Made by a program: the position numbers and the translations under genes
Part shown: piece by piece, positions 5,755 through 13,620 of the stretch
Layout of the letters: each line of letters opens with the position of its first letter
How positions within the stretch are numbered: position 1 is the stretch's first letter
The notes under the pieces: generated by a model
Seen by the model: only the letters and a program-made list of their open reading frames with translations
What the model was told of the DNA's origin: nothing
The model's database searches: none
IMG/VR virus record: IMGVR_UViG_3300027976_000198
Span: 1-25,278 of that record
From: a virus
DNA: 25,278 nucleotides
Reading direction: 5' to 3' (one strand)

Positions 5755-6497
5755 TCGTGGTCCTTGTTGAGCCACGCCTTCGCGGCCACCTGGGCCGCCC
5801 AGAGGTGCTCCACGGGAACGAAGTACGCGTGGTGGTGGAATTTACCGTCCACCATGGAGAGCAGGCCGAGCGCTTCACCGTTTGAGTCGAGCAGCGCCGA
5901 TCCACTCGCACCCATCCAGGTCTCGATGGAACCTACCAGGTAGCCCGAGTTCTCCATCTGTGCGGTGACGTGTCCCTCGAACACCCCGAGGCTACCATTC
6001 GGGTAACCGACGTACCAGATCGGAGTGCCGATCATACGCTGTCTCGTGGGTGTCTTGCTAAGAGTCATGTGATGTTTCGGCTTGGCACCTACGACGCCCA
6101 TGACACATGTGTCATCCGAGGACTCGTCGTGGTCGTAGAGAACGGTGCCGATGAAAGTCTTCTCGTCGTAGGTAGAGATTGTGTAGGTGATCTGCAGGAC
6201 CTTGTAACCCTGGACGAACGTACCGGGCGTTTCACAGACATGTCCGGCGGTGACGACGGTCGAGAACTCGCCCTTCGACATGAGGAACCACCCTGTGGCC
6301 ATCCCGTTTTGGGTGGACCGGGCTCCATAGATGTTCTCCACCAACATCTTCATCTCGATCTTTACGGTGGCCTGCCTGGCGTCACCGACTGAGTCAAGAT
6401 TGTCGATCCCACGGTTGCCAGATTTCGAGATCATCCAACAACCCGAACATGCGGAGACCATCAGGGCCAAAAACAGAGTCAGAAGAAATTTACGCAT
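5751..6497 (-). CDS. Exported trypsin-like serine protease, putative lipoprotein
   Basis: This 248-aa protein has a signal peptide (MRKFLLTLFLALMVSAC) with a lipobox V-S-A-C at C17. A trypsin-like fold follows: H86 in TAGHVC, D129 in DDTC and S198 in G-A-S-G-S form a plausible catalytic triad, with a later GLLSMVDG strand. It should be secreted and lipid-anchored, then cleave proteins outside the inner membrane. Substrates are unknown. It overlaps the gp14-like stop (TAATG) and is followed by gp15, so it shares their late expression. No such gene lies between 14 and 15 in T4. It could alter the infected cell envelope, or be a protease-fold adhesin without activity. Confidence 0.85.
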   Translation of the reverse strand: MRKFLLTLFLALMVSACSGCWMISKSGNRGIDNLDSVGDARQATVKIEMKMLVENIYGARSTQNGMATGWFLMSKGEFSTVVTAGHVCETPGTFVQGYKVLQITYTISTYDEKTFIGTVLYDHDESSDDTCVMGVVGAKPKHHMTLSKTPTRQRMIGTPIWYVGYPNGSLGVFEGHVTAQMENSGYLVGSIETWMGASGSALLDSNGEALGLLSMVDGKFHHHAYFVPVEHLWAAQVAAKAWLNKDHE

Positions 6498-7018
6498 TAG
6501 TCCCTCACATTTTTCGAGATCGGAGTTTGAACAGGGTGGGTGTTGTCCACCACCTCGTGAGATGAATATGATCCCCCTGCGAACACTGATTCACGTGAGG
6601 AGACACACGAGAACTTGGTCATAAGCTTGTTGTTCACCTGTCCAAACGCGAGCTGTGGGAGGGTGACGGACGATATCTCGAAGAACTTCTGTCCAAACTC
6701 GACGAAATCACCTTCGTTAGGCTTGATGTTGCGGTCGATGAGTTCGTCCGTGAGGACGTAGACTTCCAGACTGTACTCAGCATCAAGTCCAATATCCAAT
6801 GTCTTGACATCGGGGTTGTCGAACGACACGAGACAGTTCAGAGTGACAGGGGCATACCAGACTTTGTCGACCGCCTCGCCGTATACGTCGTGAGGTGTGG
6901 TCTCCTCCCTGGAGAGGGCATAGTAGATTACCTCCTGGCCGATGACCTTCTGGATCAGCTCCTTGTTCACCCTCGCGATGAAGGCGTGCTCCTTGGCTGT
7001 GATAAACTTGCGTGCCAT
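6497..7018 (-). CDS. gp14: Neck / head completion protein, probably T4 gp14-like
   Basis: The 173-aa product has the features of short gp14-type proteins of environmental T4-like phages: EVIYYALSREETTPHDVYGEAVDKVW near residues 29-54, then a beta domain with NEGDFVEFGQKFFEISSV (about 100-118) and FGQVNNKLMTKF. gp14 acts with gp13 at the head-tail junction. It is shorter than T4 gp14 (about 256 aa), so identity leans on gene order: it lies directly after the gp13-like gene and before gp15. The start MARKFITAKEH follows a 13-base gap. Confidence 0.6.
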   Translation of the reverse strand: MARKFITAKEHAFIARVNKELIQKVIGQEVIYYALSREETTPHDVYGEAVDKVWYAPVTLNCLVSFDNPDVKTLDIGLDAEYSLEVYVLTDELIDRNIKPNEGDFVEFGQKFFEISSVTLPQLAFGQVNNKLMTKFSCVSSRESVFAGGSYSSHEVVDNTHPVQTPISKNVRD

Positions 7019-7031
7019 CAGATTCTATTCA

Positions 7032-8147
7032 TCAACCTACGTAGATCATTAGCGGTGCCCGCTTTAGTGTCTCTTCGAGTGCTGAAGCCTTCTCGGCCTC
7101 CTTGATGGCAAGCTTGTCGTAGGTGAGGTCCTCGAGGGCGGCGGTGAGCTCCTGCCTAAGCCTCTCCATCTCCGCCTGTGCCTCGGACACGAGCTGGTCG
7201 CCGTCCATGGATACCTCTCCGTTGGGGACAGGGATGGATCCCATCTTTCGACGTACATACCCAAGCGTCTGTTTACACAGGGCGAGCGTCATCTGAAAGA
7301 TCCAGCGTCTGGAGATACTGTTCATCGCAGAGTACCGAATATTGCCGAATGGGAGGTTCGACATGTTCGAGACGCCGTAGCTTGCCTGGTCGTTCGCTCC
7401 CAGGACCGGCTCATCACTCAGTTGATAGGTGAACCAGAGCTTGATGTTGGCCGCCGGAATCGGCATGACCTTGAGGATGTTGTTGTGGAGCTCGTAGCTG
7501 TAGTTCGAGCGTCGAACCTTGTTAGAGACCTTGAACTGCATGCCGCGGAGGATGTCCTCCCACACCGGAAGAAGGTGAAAGACGGTCTCAGGTGTGTAGC
7601 TCTCGAACTTGAACTCGTTGTTCAGGTAGTTCATGAAGGACGTGGTACCAAAAAACCTAAACGCCGATCCAGGCGAGTAGTGGTACACGTTCTTGATAAC
7701 CATCCGGCGTGATCCTCCGTCCGATCCTGTGGGATTGGTCAGCGTCTGGAGGTCGTAGTCTTGCTGGCCGGTCGAGAGGTCGACGGACCCACTGTAATAC
7801 GGCTTCCTGGAGTTCAGGTTGGACAAGTCGTTATAGGCTTCAGCCTGTCGCCTGGCCCACTCGAGACTGAATTGTGGATATCGCTGCTCAGAGCCGACGA
7901 GGGAACCTGTAGCTGAGCCGAGGAAGGTCCCTAGGGTCGACTTTGCCTGGTACATGTTGATGATGGAGGAGAACTCCATCGTGGCCGCCTCGAAACAGGT
8001 ATAGACATCGGACGAGCTGATCTCCACCTGCAGCTGGCTCTCTCCGAGCATACGGGTGACGTATGTGAGCACCTTGTCGGCGTCAACCTGGAACTGTGTG
8101 TCTGCATCGAAGAACCCGAAGGCTGTGGAACCTGTCACAAAGCTCAT
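7032..8147 (-). CDS. gp13: Neck protein, T4 gp13-like
   Basis: The 371-aa product ends with PNGEVSMDGDQLVSEAQAEM, then ERLRQEL and a terminal VG, closely following the T4 gp13 ending (GGVTIDGQRLIEEA...EALREEL...ILVG). An N-terminal helical part with DVYTCFEAATMEFSSIINMYQ corresponds to gp13's DQIYDCIQRALELY. gp13 helps seal the packaged head and attach the tail. It is longer than T4 gp13 (309 aa). The ATG overlaps the acetyltransferase stop (ATGA) and has GGAGG upstream. The role is secure from the C-terminus and position. Confidence 0.82.
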   Translation of the reverse strand: MSFVTGSTAFGFFDADTQFQVDADKVLTYVTRMLGESQLQVEISSSDVYTCFEAATMEFSSIINMYQAKSTLGTFLGSATGSLVGSEQRYPQFSLEWARRQAEAYNDLSNLNSRKPYYSGSVDLSTGQQDYDLQTLTNPTGSDGGSRRMVIKNVYHYSPGSAFRFFGTTSFMNYLNNEFKFESYTPETVFHLLPVWEDILRGMQFKVSNKVRRSNYSYELHNNILKVMPIPAANIKLWFTYQLSDEPVLGANDQASYGVSNMSNLPFGNIRYSAMNSISRRWIFQMTLALCKQTLGYVRRKMGSIPVPNGEVSMDGDQLVSEAQAEMERLRQELTAALEDLTYDKLAIKEAEKASALEETLKRAPLMIYVG

Positions 8148-8596
8148 CTGCCGTTCCTCCCGTTAGTATCTAGAAGCCTGAGGGCCTCCATGAAGTAGAC
8201 CATTCCACCTTGGACGGCCTTTGGACCCCGTGCAAGGCCCTTTTTTCTTAGGGCATTCCACATGCTGTTGGCGTCGTGGCTTCTGATCGTATCGGACGTA
8301 AGCCCGCTACCCTTCGTCTGCAGTTTCTTATGAAACTCACGGTACGCGGCCTGCATGATGCCCTTTCCTCTGAAGGACGACTCTATGCTGGAGTCCACCA
8401 CCTTGAACCACCGTGTTCCAGGGTCATACATGGCCATGATCGTTCCGATCGGTTGTCCTTTGTACATCACCTTGGTCCGGATGGCCGGTGAACCGTCGAC
8501 TGACTTTAACGATTCATATGAGAGTGTGACCCCAGCTGGCAGCGTGGGATCAACTTCCTCATCGAGGAACGCTTCGCTGAGTGTTCTCCAGGTCAA
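8144..8596 (-). CDS. GNAT-family acetyltransferase with a predicted cleavable N-terminus
   Basis: The 150-aa product carries the GNAT acetyl-CoA motif region: strand FKVVDSSIESS, then F-R-G-K-G-I (residues 75-80) with MQAAYREF, then SD (101-102) and NSMWNALRKKG (110-120), the usual GNAT motif B. The substrate is unknown; related enzymes acetylate proteins or small molecules. It starts at TTG (8596) with MTWRTLSE, giving an L-S-E|A site after residue 8 that matches the T4 prohead protease rule. This suggests it is packaged in the head and trimmed. It lies among structural genes, coupled to gp13 by ATGA. The TTG start is the weak point. Confidence 0.75.
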   Translation of the reverse strand: MTWRTLSEAFLDEEVDPTLPAGVTLSYESLKSVDGSPAIRTKVMYKGQPIGTIMAMYDPGTRWFKVVDSSIESSFRGKGIMQAAYREFHKKLQTKGSGLTSDTIRSHDANSMWNALRKKGLARGPKAVQGGMVYFMEALRLLDTNGRNGR

Positions 8597-8602
8597 ATCG
8601 GC

Positions 8603-8932
8603 TCACTCTTCGCTCTTGAAGTCGACGACCATAGTGACCCCGCCTTGCCCGTCCCAGGCAGCATAGATCGGGCCAGTGTAGACGGGCGTGGGCAGCTCGA
8701 AATATGACCCAGAGGTCAGCTTTACCCAGAAACCACCGGCCACAGAGCCGGTCACACTGGTCCAGGGGGCGATATACATCGTCACATTAGAGTGGTTTGT
8801 GATGCTGGCCGCACGTCTCCCTGTACTGGACGACAGGATCAGCACTGGTGCACCAACCACCGCAGGGCTGGTAACCCTGTAGAATTCATAACTGCCGGAA
8901 ACGATGGGCGCGAAGATTGACGGTACGAACAT
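8603..8932 (-). CDS. Small beta-rich protein, possible virion protein, 109 aa
   Basis: The sequence is almost entirely alternating hydrophobic and polar beta-type stretches: ASITNHSNVTMYIAPW, GGFWVKLTSGSYFELPTPVYTGPIYAAW and GGVTMVVDF. This pattern, with an ordered N-term and a closing strand, recalls small phage proteins of head or fibre surfaces, but I cannot name a family. It lies two genes after the capsid, between the 518-aa protein and the acetyltransferase, with short gaps. No signal peptide, cysteine or charged tail beyond the final KSEE. Confidence 0.75.
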   Translation of the reverse strand: MFVPSIFAPIVSGSYEFYRVTSPAVVGAPVLILSSSTGRRAASITNHSNVTMYIAPWTSVTGSVAGGFWVKLTSGSYFELPTPVYTGPIYAAWDGQGGVTMVVDFKSEE

Positions 8933-8956
8933 GTTGGTCTTCCTTAGGTAGTCAGA

Positions 8957-10513
8957 TCACAGGCGGGTCCCTGTATCCCGCTCAAACATACGGAGGTATT
9001 TCTGGAGGTCGTCCACCGACCATTTCCCAGCCTTCACAGGCAGGCCCTTCGTCCATTCGACGGACCTCTGTACCTTCTCAGGTTCTGATATCCGTCCGTT
9101 ACGCTCATATTCAAGTGACACCGGTGTGGTATTGATGCTGGGGAGTGACCGGGTCTTCTTCCTGTTGATGATCTGTGTCCTCTCCTTGGAGTCCCTTGAT
9201 CCGAGGAGGAAGATCTGCTTCCTACCCTCCTTTCTGGCCAGGTCGACAATGTCTGATAACGCGCCGTCACCTCTGATCTTCACCGTGGGGCGCTCCACCT
9301 CACCCTGAGGTTCGTCCTTGGGAGGACTAGGTTGCTTACCCTTGACCCATGCTGAGGGAATCTGAACAGGCTGTCCTATGTCTTTCTCGTCCTTCCACCA
9401 CCGCTGTCCACCGGCGGACTTTGGCATGGCTGGGGCGTCGTTGTCCAGGGTTTTTCCTGTGACCGGGTCGAACCTGCCCTTTTTCTGTACCCACCTGGGC
9501 TCGTCCTTCTTTGGCTCACCCTGCGGCATTTGCCACATATCGGATTTGCCACGGCCGGGCTGCTCGGGGTCTGCCGGCTTGGGGTCGGTCTTGTCGATGC
9601 CATGCCTCTTGCGCAGGGCACTCCACGCGTCATTGTCGTCGTCTGCTGCCGTGGCTTTGGCGAGGGCGCCGGTCGGGAGCTGTGAGTCCACCCTCACCTT
9701 GCCTGACTTTATGACCTTCTGTGAGTCGTGGATCACTTCCTCGTCGAGGTCCTTGGCACGGATGGCGTAGAAGCTACCACCCTCGGCCAGCACGATGATG
9801 TCCTCAGGATCCACACCTCCCGGAAGCTGAGGCTTTTGGACTTCCTTGGTGGGTTCTCCCCTCTTGAGCTTTCCGGTCAGCGGTTCCAGGACGATCCCTG
9901 TCTGCTGGTAGAAGCTGTCGGCCGCCTGCTCCGCTGCAGCCACGCTGGATCGTCCTGAGATGAAGTCAAAGAACGACTTGTCCGGCTCGCTCTGTGTGAC
10001 CGTCATCGGCATATCGTCGTCAACGAACCTGGTCCCCCACTGGTTAAGCAGACCCTGGTCGATGTCGTCAGCGAAGCCTTTCTGCATCTCCGGGCGGCTG
10101 GTGGTCGTGGTGCGCTTAGGGACATCAGAGGAGTCGCGCGGCCTGAACATGGAGTACACGCCGTATAGTGTCCACTCTGGTAGCTTTGCACCCTCGAGGT
10201 GGTTGAACGATCTGGCGTGGTACATGAGGGTCTTCCCTTGTACCTCGATCTTCCTCCAACCCTTGTCGATCATGTAGCGTAGGAGTCTGGAACTCTGTGG
10301 GTCCGTAGGCAGCGTGACGAGCTGCCAGATCGTGTGTCTGAGCGCAGGATTGTCGGTGATGCTGTTCACCATCTCCCGCGGGACATTGCGCTGGGCCGTG
10401 AGGGTGTTCACCTTCATGGCCTTGGACTTCACCCTCTTTGCAGGGGCCTCGTTGACAGGAACAGATGAGGTCTCATCGATCTGACCGAATGCCTCCGCTA
10501 GTCGCTTGGTCAC
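8957..10513 (-). CDS. Large hypothetical head-region protein with predicted L-A-E|A processing, 518 aa
   Basis: The start is GTG at 10513 with AGGAG about 11 bases upstream. The N-terminus MTKRLAEAF contains L-A-E|A at residue 7, a T4 prohead protease type site. A small ordered domain follows (about 60-125, including a YHARSFNHLEGAKLPEW segment). A long Lys/Pro/Asp-rich, probably disordered region (about 280-420) comes next, then a C-terminal domain (about 420-518) ending in WSVDDLQKYLRMFERDTG. It may be an internal protein co-packaged with DNA. No enzyme motif was identified. It is the first gene after the capsid terminator, so it probably has its own promoter or depends on read-through. Confidence 0.85.
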   Translation of the reverse strand: MTKRLAEAFGQIDETSSVPVNEAPAKRVKSKAMKVNTLTAQRNVPREMVNSITDNPALRHTIWQLVTLPTDPQSSRLLRYMIDKGWRKIEVQGKTLMYHARSFNHLEGAKLPEWTLYGVYSMFRPRDSSDVPKRTTTTSRPEMQKGFADDIDQGLLNQWGTRFVDDDMPMTVTQSEPDKSFFDFISGRSSVAAAEQAADSFYQQTGIVLEPLTGKLKRGEPTKEVQKPQLPGGVDPEDIIVLAEGGSFYAIRAKDLDEEVIHDSQKVIKSGKVRVDSQLPTGALAKATAADDDNDAWSALRKRHGIDKTDPKPADPEQPGRGKSDMWQMPQGEPKKDEPRWVQKKGRFDPVTGKTLDNDAPAMPKSAGGQRWWKDEKDIGQPVQIPSAWVKGKQPSPPKDEPQGEVERPTVKIRGDGALSDIVDLARKEGRKQIFLLGSRDSKERTQIINRKKTRSLPSINTTPVSLEYERNGRISEPEKVQRSVEWTKGLPVKAGKWSVDDLQKYLRMFERDTGTRL

Positions 10514-10564
10514 AATGTAAGTAGCTCCTGCTCTGTCAGAGTACCTGACCTGGAAATAGTTGCA

Positions 10565-10596
10565 GAAAAACCCCGCAGTTTCCTTTGGGGTTTTTC
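10565..10596 (-). terminator. Intrinsic terminator after the capsid gene
   Basis: GAAAAACCCC pairs with GGGGTTTTTC (10 bp) around a 12-base loop. The T-run on the minus strand and the matching A-run make it effective on either strand. It lies 54 bases past the capsid stop and should end the capsid transcript. Confidence 0.85.
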
Positions 10597-10615
10597 TTTA
10601 CAGGCAGATTAATCA

Positions 10616-10634
10616 ATTGGACAAAAAGTCCAAT
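10616..10634 (-). other. Stem-loop, second of three after the capsid gene
   Basis: ATTGGAC pairs perfectly with GTCCAAT around a 5-base loop (TTTTT on the minus strand). It lies between the stop-codon hairpin and the terminator. It may protect the 3' end of the abundant capsid mRNA. Confidence 0.7.
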
Positions 10635-10637
10635 GAT

Positions 10638-10653
10638 CTGATCTAGGGATCAG
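10638..10653 (-). other. Stem-loop overlapping the capsid stop codon
   Basis: CTGATC pairs with GATCAG around a 4-base loop (CCTA on the minus strand). The stem includes the capsid TGA at 10652-10650. With 10616-10634 and the terminator it forms a tandem array. Confidence 0.6.
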
Positions 10654-12335
10654 AGGTCGTATACGGTGATGGTCCCGTAAAAATCCGACCTAACCATCTT
10701 CTTCGCGTACCGCGTCATCATCAGCTTGCGCGGGGTGCCGTCCTCGGGCGCGTAGATCGTCGGGGTGACGATCAGCGGCACGTAGGGGGCATACACGTAG
10801 CCGACTTCGAGGAAACCCGAACCCTTGAATCCAAGGAGGACCTTGGTCTTCGGGAAGTACGGGTCCTTGTAGACCGTGTACTTGCTCGAGAGCGAGCCGA
10901 CCTTCTCGGCTCCGATGGTGAAGGTACCTTCCTTCGGATCCAGCGACATCACCGGCTTGAAGGCCATGGTGAACTCGAGGATGGTGCAGATTTCCGGGCT
11001 GGTGACCAAGAAGTTGGCAGCGCCGCGGAGAGTCTTGCGGTGGATGGCGTTTCCGACATCGATGCAGCGCTCAACCAGGGTACTGTACCACTCCTGCACG
11101 TTACCGGTGAACGAAGTTCCACCGAGGACCGTGCCAGTGCTCTTGTCCACGAAGTTACCGGGCTTGCGGCTCCAGAACATGTTCGCGCCGGTCGCCTGGT
11201 AGAGGATGTCCGAGAGGATCTCTCGGTCGATCTCAAGGGCGATCTGCTCCGACATGACCGTGGTCAGCTCGACCTCGGCGTCCAGGTTCTGGTAAGCCGC
11301 CAGATCCTGTGCGAGCTCGGGGGTCCACTTCGCCTTCAGCTTCCTCGGCTGGGCTGTGACGGCCTCCGAGCTGATCCTGAAGTCTAGCTCCGGAATCGAC
11401 GGAGTAGGCGAACCAGCCATGTCCGACTCGTACGGATCAAGGACAAGCGAACCAGAGGTTCCACCAGTAAGGCTTGCGCCCACCAGGTACGAGACCTTCA
11501 GCGCAGTGTTACCCGCGAGGGTGCCGGCCAGCGAGGCGACCGAACCGGAAACCACGAAGACCAGGTCGTTGCCGCTCACCTTGGTGAACCGACGATAGAC
11601 CTTGATCACGTCAGTCGTGGTGGCACCGACACCAACGGGGGTACCGTCGGTCGTGGTGCTCCACGAGGTCGAGGTACCCGACAGCGGCATCCACTGCTTG
11701 AGGTCGGCAGTGCCGAACAACGAGCCAGAGGCGTTTAGCATCGAGTAACCACTCGTCAGGGTAAGCTTCTTCAGCAAGGTCAGCGATCCGGACAGATCCG
11801 GATCGTGGTCAACGTCGCCCATGTTGAGCGTACCGATGGTACCTGAGAAGGTAGCCAGTGAGACGCGCTCACGCTGGGAGAACGAGGTACCTCCCATGTT
11901 GTACATGCCGCCCGTGGCATCGTTGGTCTGCAGCGTGCTGCGGGCACCAAACAGCGATCCACCAGTGGTGAAGTCATCGTTCTGGTTACCAGCCTTGACG
12001 CTGTCATACCGGTAGTCCATATAGAAGATCAGACCGGACGGAAGCGACATCGGCTGGACGCCGACGAGCTCGTTCGCGATCAGTCCACCGAACACCCTAC
12101 GCACCATGGGGAACGCGATGTTCTGGAAGCCGATGATGTCCGCCTGGACACTTGCTTCCTTCAGGATCCAGGCCGCCTGGTTCTCCATGAGGCGGGCCAG
12201 AATCGCGGCGCGAGCCTCGTTCAGTCCGTCCAGGAGGCCGGTGCGGGCCCACTTCTCAGTGATCCTCTTGGACTCCTTGAGCATGTTACGCTCATAGAGA
12301 CCAGAGGTCAGGTCTTCATTCAAAATCTTCGCCAT
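10650..12335 (-). CDS. gp23: Major capsid protein, T4 gp23-like
   Basis: The 561-aa product matches T4 gp23 in order: MVRRVFGGLIANELVGVQPM (T4 MVRRAIPNLIAFDICGVQPM), ISSEAVTAQPRKLKAKWTPE, LAQDLAAYQNLDAEVELTTV, EIDREI and a C-terminal GFLEVGYVYAPYVPLIVTP. gp23 forms the head lattice. An N-terminal propeptide is expected: L-K-E60|A61 lies where T4 cuts after E65 (L-T-E|A). A second site, L-N-E40|A41, is possible. Residues about 125-320 differ from T4 and are rich in Gly, Ser and Thr, and may form a surface domain. AAGGAG precedes the ATG. It follows the scaffold and precedes a terminator. Confidence 0.95.
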   Translation of the reverse strand: MAKILNEDLTSGLYERNMLKESKRITEKWARTGLLDGLNEARAAILARLMENQAAWILKEASVQADIIGFQNIAFPMVRRVFGGLIANELVGVQPMSLPSGLIFYMDYRYDSVKAGNQNDDFTTGGSLFGARSTLQTNDATGGMYNMGGTSFSQRERVSLATFSGTIGTLNMGDVDHDPDLSGSLTLLKKLTLTSGYSMLNASGSLFGTADLKQWMPLSGTSTSWSTTTDGTPVGVGATTTDVIKVYRRFTKVSGNDLVFVVSGSVASLAGTLAGNTALKVSYLVGASLTGGTSGSLVLDPYESDMAGSPTPSIPELDFRISSEAVTAQPRKLKAKWTPELAQDLAAYQNLDAEVELTTVMSEQIALEIDREILSDILYQATGANMFWSRKPGNFVDKSTGTVLGGTSFTGNVQEWYSTLVERCIDVGNAIHRKTLRGAANFLVTSPEICTILEFTMAFKPVMSLDPKEGTFTIGAEKVGSLSSKYTVYKDPYFPKTKVLLGFKGSGFLEVGYVYAPYVPLIVTPTIYAPEDGTPRKLMMTRYAKKMVRSDFYGTITVYDL

Positions 12336-12375
12336 TTTCCAGACTCCTTATCCTTGCAATACTTCCGTCAGGGTT

Positions 12376-13380
12376 TCACTTCAGAAGCCCAGCAAGGGTA
12401 CCCCAACGCGAATATTGCTCCTTGTTAGGATTCGCGCTATTGTCAGCCGACTCACGGATGACTGTCTGGTTGGCTCCCGGCCTGCGGACACGCTGCGAGT
12501 TAGCCTTCGGCTTCCTCGACTCACTCACGACACCTGCGGCACGGAAGGTAGCCTCCAGGGTCTTGTACGTCTTCTGAACCTCACCGGAAGACCCGGCGCG
12601 GTCGATCGACTCGATCACAACTTTCTGCTGGCCCTTCGAGAGCTTGTGCTCCGCGAAGAACTTGTTGACATGCAGCATCTTGGTGTTGAAGAGGTTCAGC
12701 TTGGACAGCTCGCGCACCAACTTGGTGTGGGCTTCCTTCAGCTTCCTGTTCTCCAGCGCCAGGCGCTTGTTTTCAGCGAGGCCCTGCCTTACCAGACTCC
12801 TCACCTCCTTGACGGTCCAATCTTTCTTGGCAGGCGGCTCGATGTCGCCGAAGTACTGCTCGCCGCCCTTCACATCGTGAAGAGCATTGGACTGATCGAC
12901 CTCTTCCTTACCGGAGAGGTCCAGGTCCTTCAGGCCCGAGGTCATCTTGACCTCGAGGGCAAGGGCCTCGTCATAGACCTTCTTGAGCTCGGCCTCATCG
13001 ATCTCGATTTCCTCGTCGAGGTCACCCTCGAGCGACTCCATCTCGTCGAGTGACGGAATCTCCGCCTCGTCAAGCTCGTCCTCATCTTCGTCGACCGCTT
13101 CGTCCAGCTCGTCGCCGTCCGTCTCCTCGGTCTCACTGATACCCGGGAACATACCCGAGATGGACTCAAGGTCCAGTTCATCTTTCGCCATCTTGTTGTC
13201 TCCTTCAGATATGATACCGTTGCCGCCGATCTTGGTGCCGAGCGATTCCTTCAACACCCGATCGACAAGCTTCCTAACTCCGGGTTCCAGTTGCTCATAG
13301 ATCTCGTTCTTCACGCTATCCTGAGCGAGCTGTGCGAGTGCTCTCGCGTCCCTTACGGCCTTGTCAACAAGATCGCTCAT
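12376..13380 (-). CDS. gp22: Prohead core scaffold protein, T4 gp22-like, with possible internal start
   Basis: Length is 334 aa. Residues 65-145 are strongly acidic (repeats of LDEAE and IDEAE). The conserved gp22-like helix follows (about 205-245: NRKLKEAHTKLVRELSKLNL, then FNTKMLHVNKFF), and the end is SRWGTLAGLLK. The scaffold shapes the prohead and is degraded by the gp21 protease; many L/I-x-E sites fit (E45, E59, E94, E105, E129, E216, E310). The first 63 residues form a separate basic-helical segment. M64 (13191) has a strong internal AAGGAG at 13205-13200 with 8-base spacing, so a shorter product, or an ancestral start, is likely. It lies directly upstream of the capsid gene. Confidence 0.88.
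   Translation of the reverse strand: MSDLVDKAVRDARALAQLAQDSVKNEIYEQLEPGVRKLVDRVLKESLGTKIGGNGIISEGDNKMAKDELDLESISGMFPGISETEETDGDELDEAVDEDEDELDEAEIPSLDEMESLEGDLDEEIEIDEAELKKVYDEALALEVKMTSGLKDLDLSGKEEVDQSNALHDVKGGEQYFGDIEPPAKKDWTVKEVRSLVRQGLAENKRLALENRKLKEAHTKLVRELSKLNLFNTKMLHVNKFFAEHKLSKGQQKVVIESIDRAGSSGEVQKTYKTLEATFRAAGVVSESRKPKANSQRVRRPGANQTVIRESADNSANPNKEQYSRWGTLAGLLK
13200..13205 (-). promoter_or_regulatory. Internal ribosome binding site within the scaffold gene
   Basis: AAGGAG lies 8 bases before an in-frame ATG (13191-13189, M64 of the scaffold). It is at least as good as the binding site of the full-length start. It would yield a 271-aa scaffold starting MAKDELDLES. Confidence 0.5.
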
Positions 13381-13440
13381 GCTCTCTCTTCCTTCATATA
13401 GCTCCGCAGATGTGTCTAAGTAGGGCGTGAAAGTTTTTTG

Positions 13441-13620
13441 TCACTTTGCACACGTTTTTCTACGCTGTTTCACGAACCGGGTGGATGCGACGTACTCCTT
13501 AAGCACACCATCGGTCCTAACCATCTTCGTGAATCGCTTGATGAGGTCCTCTCCGGACTCATCGCGTCTGGCTTGGACCGTCAACCCGCGGCCGAAATTG
13601 ATGTCGTCACTTGAATTCAT
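13441..13620 (-). CDS. bS21-like ribosomal protein homologue, 59 aa
   Basis: ATG at 13620 overlaps the preceding stop (ATGA) and the frame ends in TGA at 13441. After MNSSDDINFG the product reads LTVQARRDESGEDLIKRFTK, then MVRTDGVLKEYVASTRFVKQ and RRKTCAK. This matches the bS21 layout: a beta strand V-x-V/A-R, then E-x-x-x-x-L-x-R-F, a G-V/I-L-x-E turn, then R-F/Y-x-K and a basic tail. bS21 sits in the small subunit near the Shine-Dalgarno duplex; phage copies are thought to bias initiation. It lies between head genes, coupled to its neighbour, so it would be expressed late. Short length keeps this at a motif-level call. Confidence 0.65.
   Translation of the reverse strand: MNSSDDINFGRGLTVQARRDESGEDLIKRFTKMVRTDGVLKEYVASTRFVKQRRKTCAK

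Noticed and set aside
12983-13181. Apparent repeat in the scaffold acidic region
   Set aside because: The LDEAE/IDEAE similarity reflects acidic low complexity and protease sites, not a DNA repeat with regular spacing.
12415-13300. Plus-strand open frames, one serine-rich
   Set aside because: They are the reverse of the acidic scaffold gene; GAG/GAC-rich codons read backward give Ser and Leu repeats.
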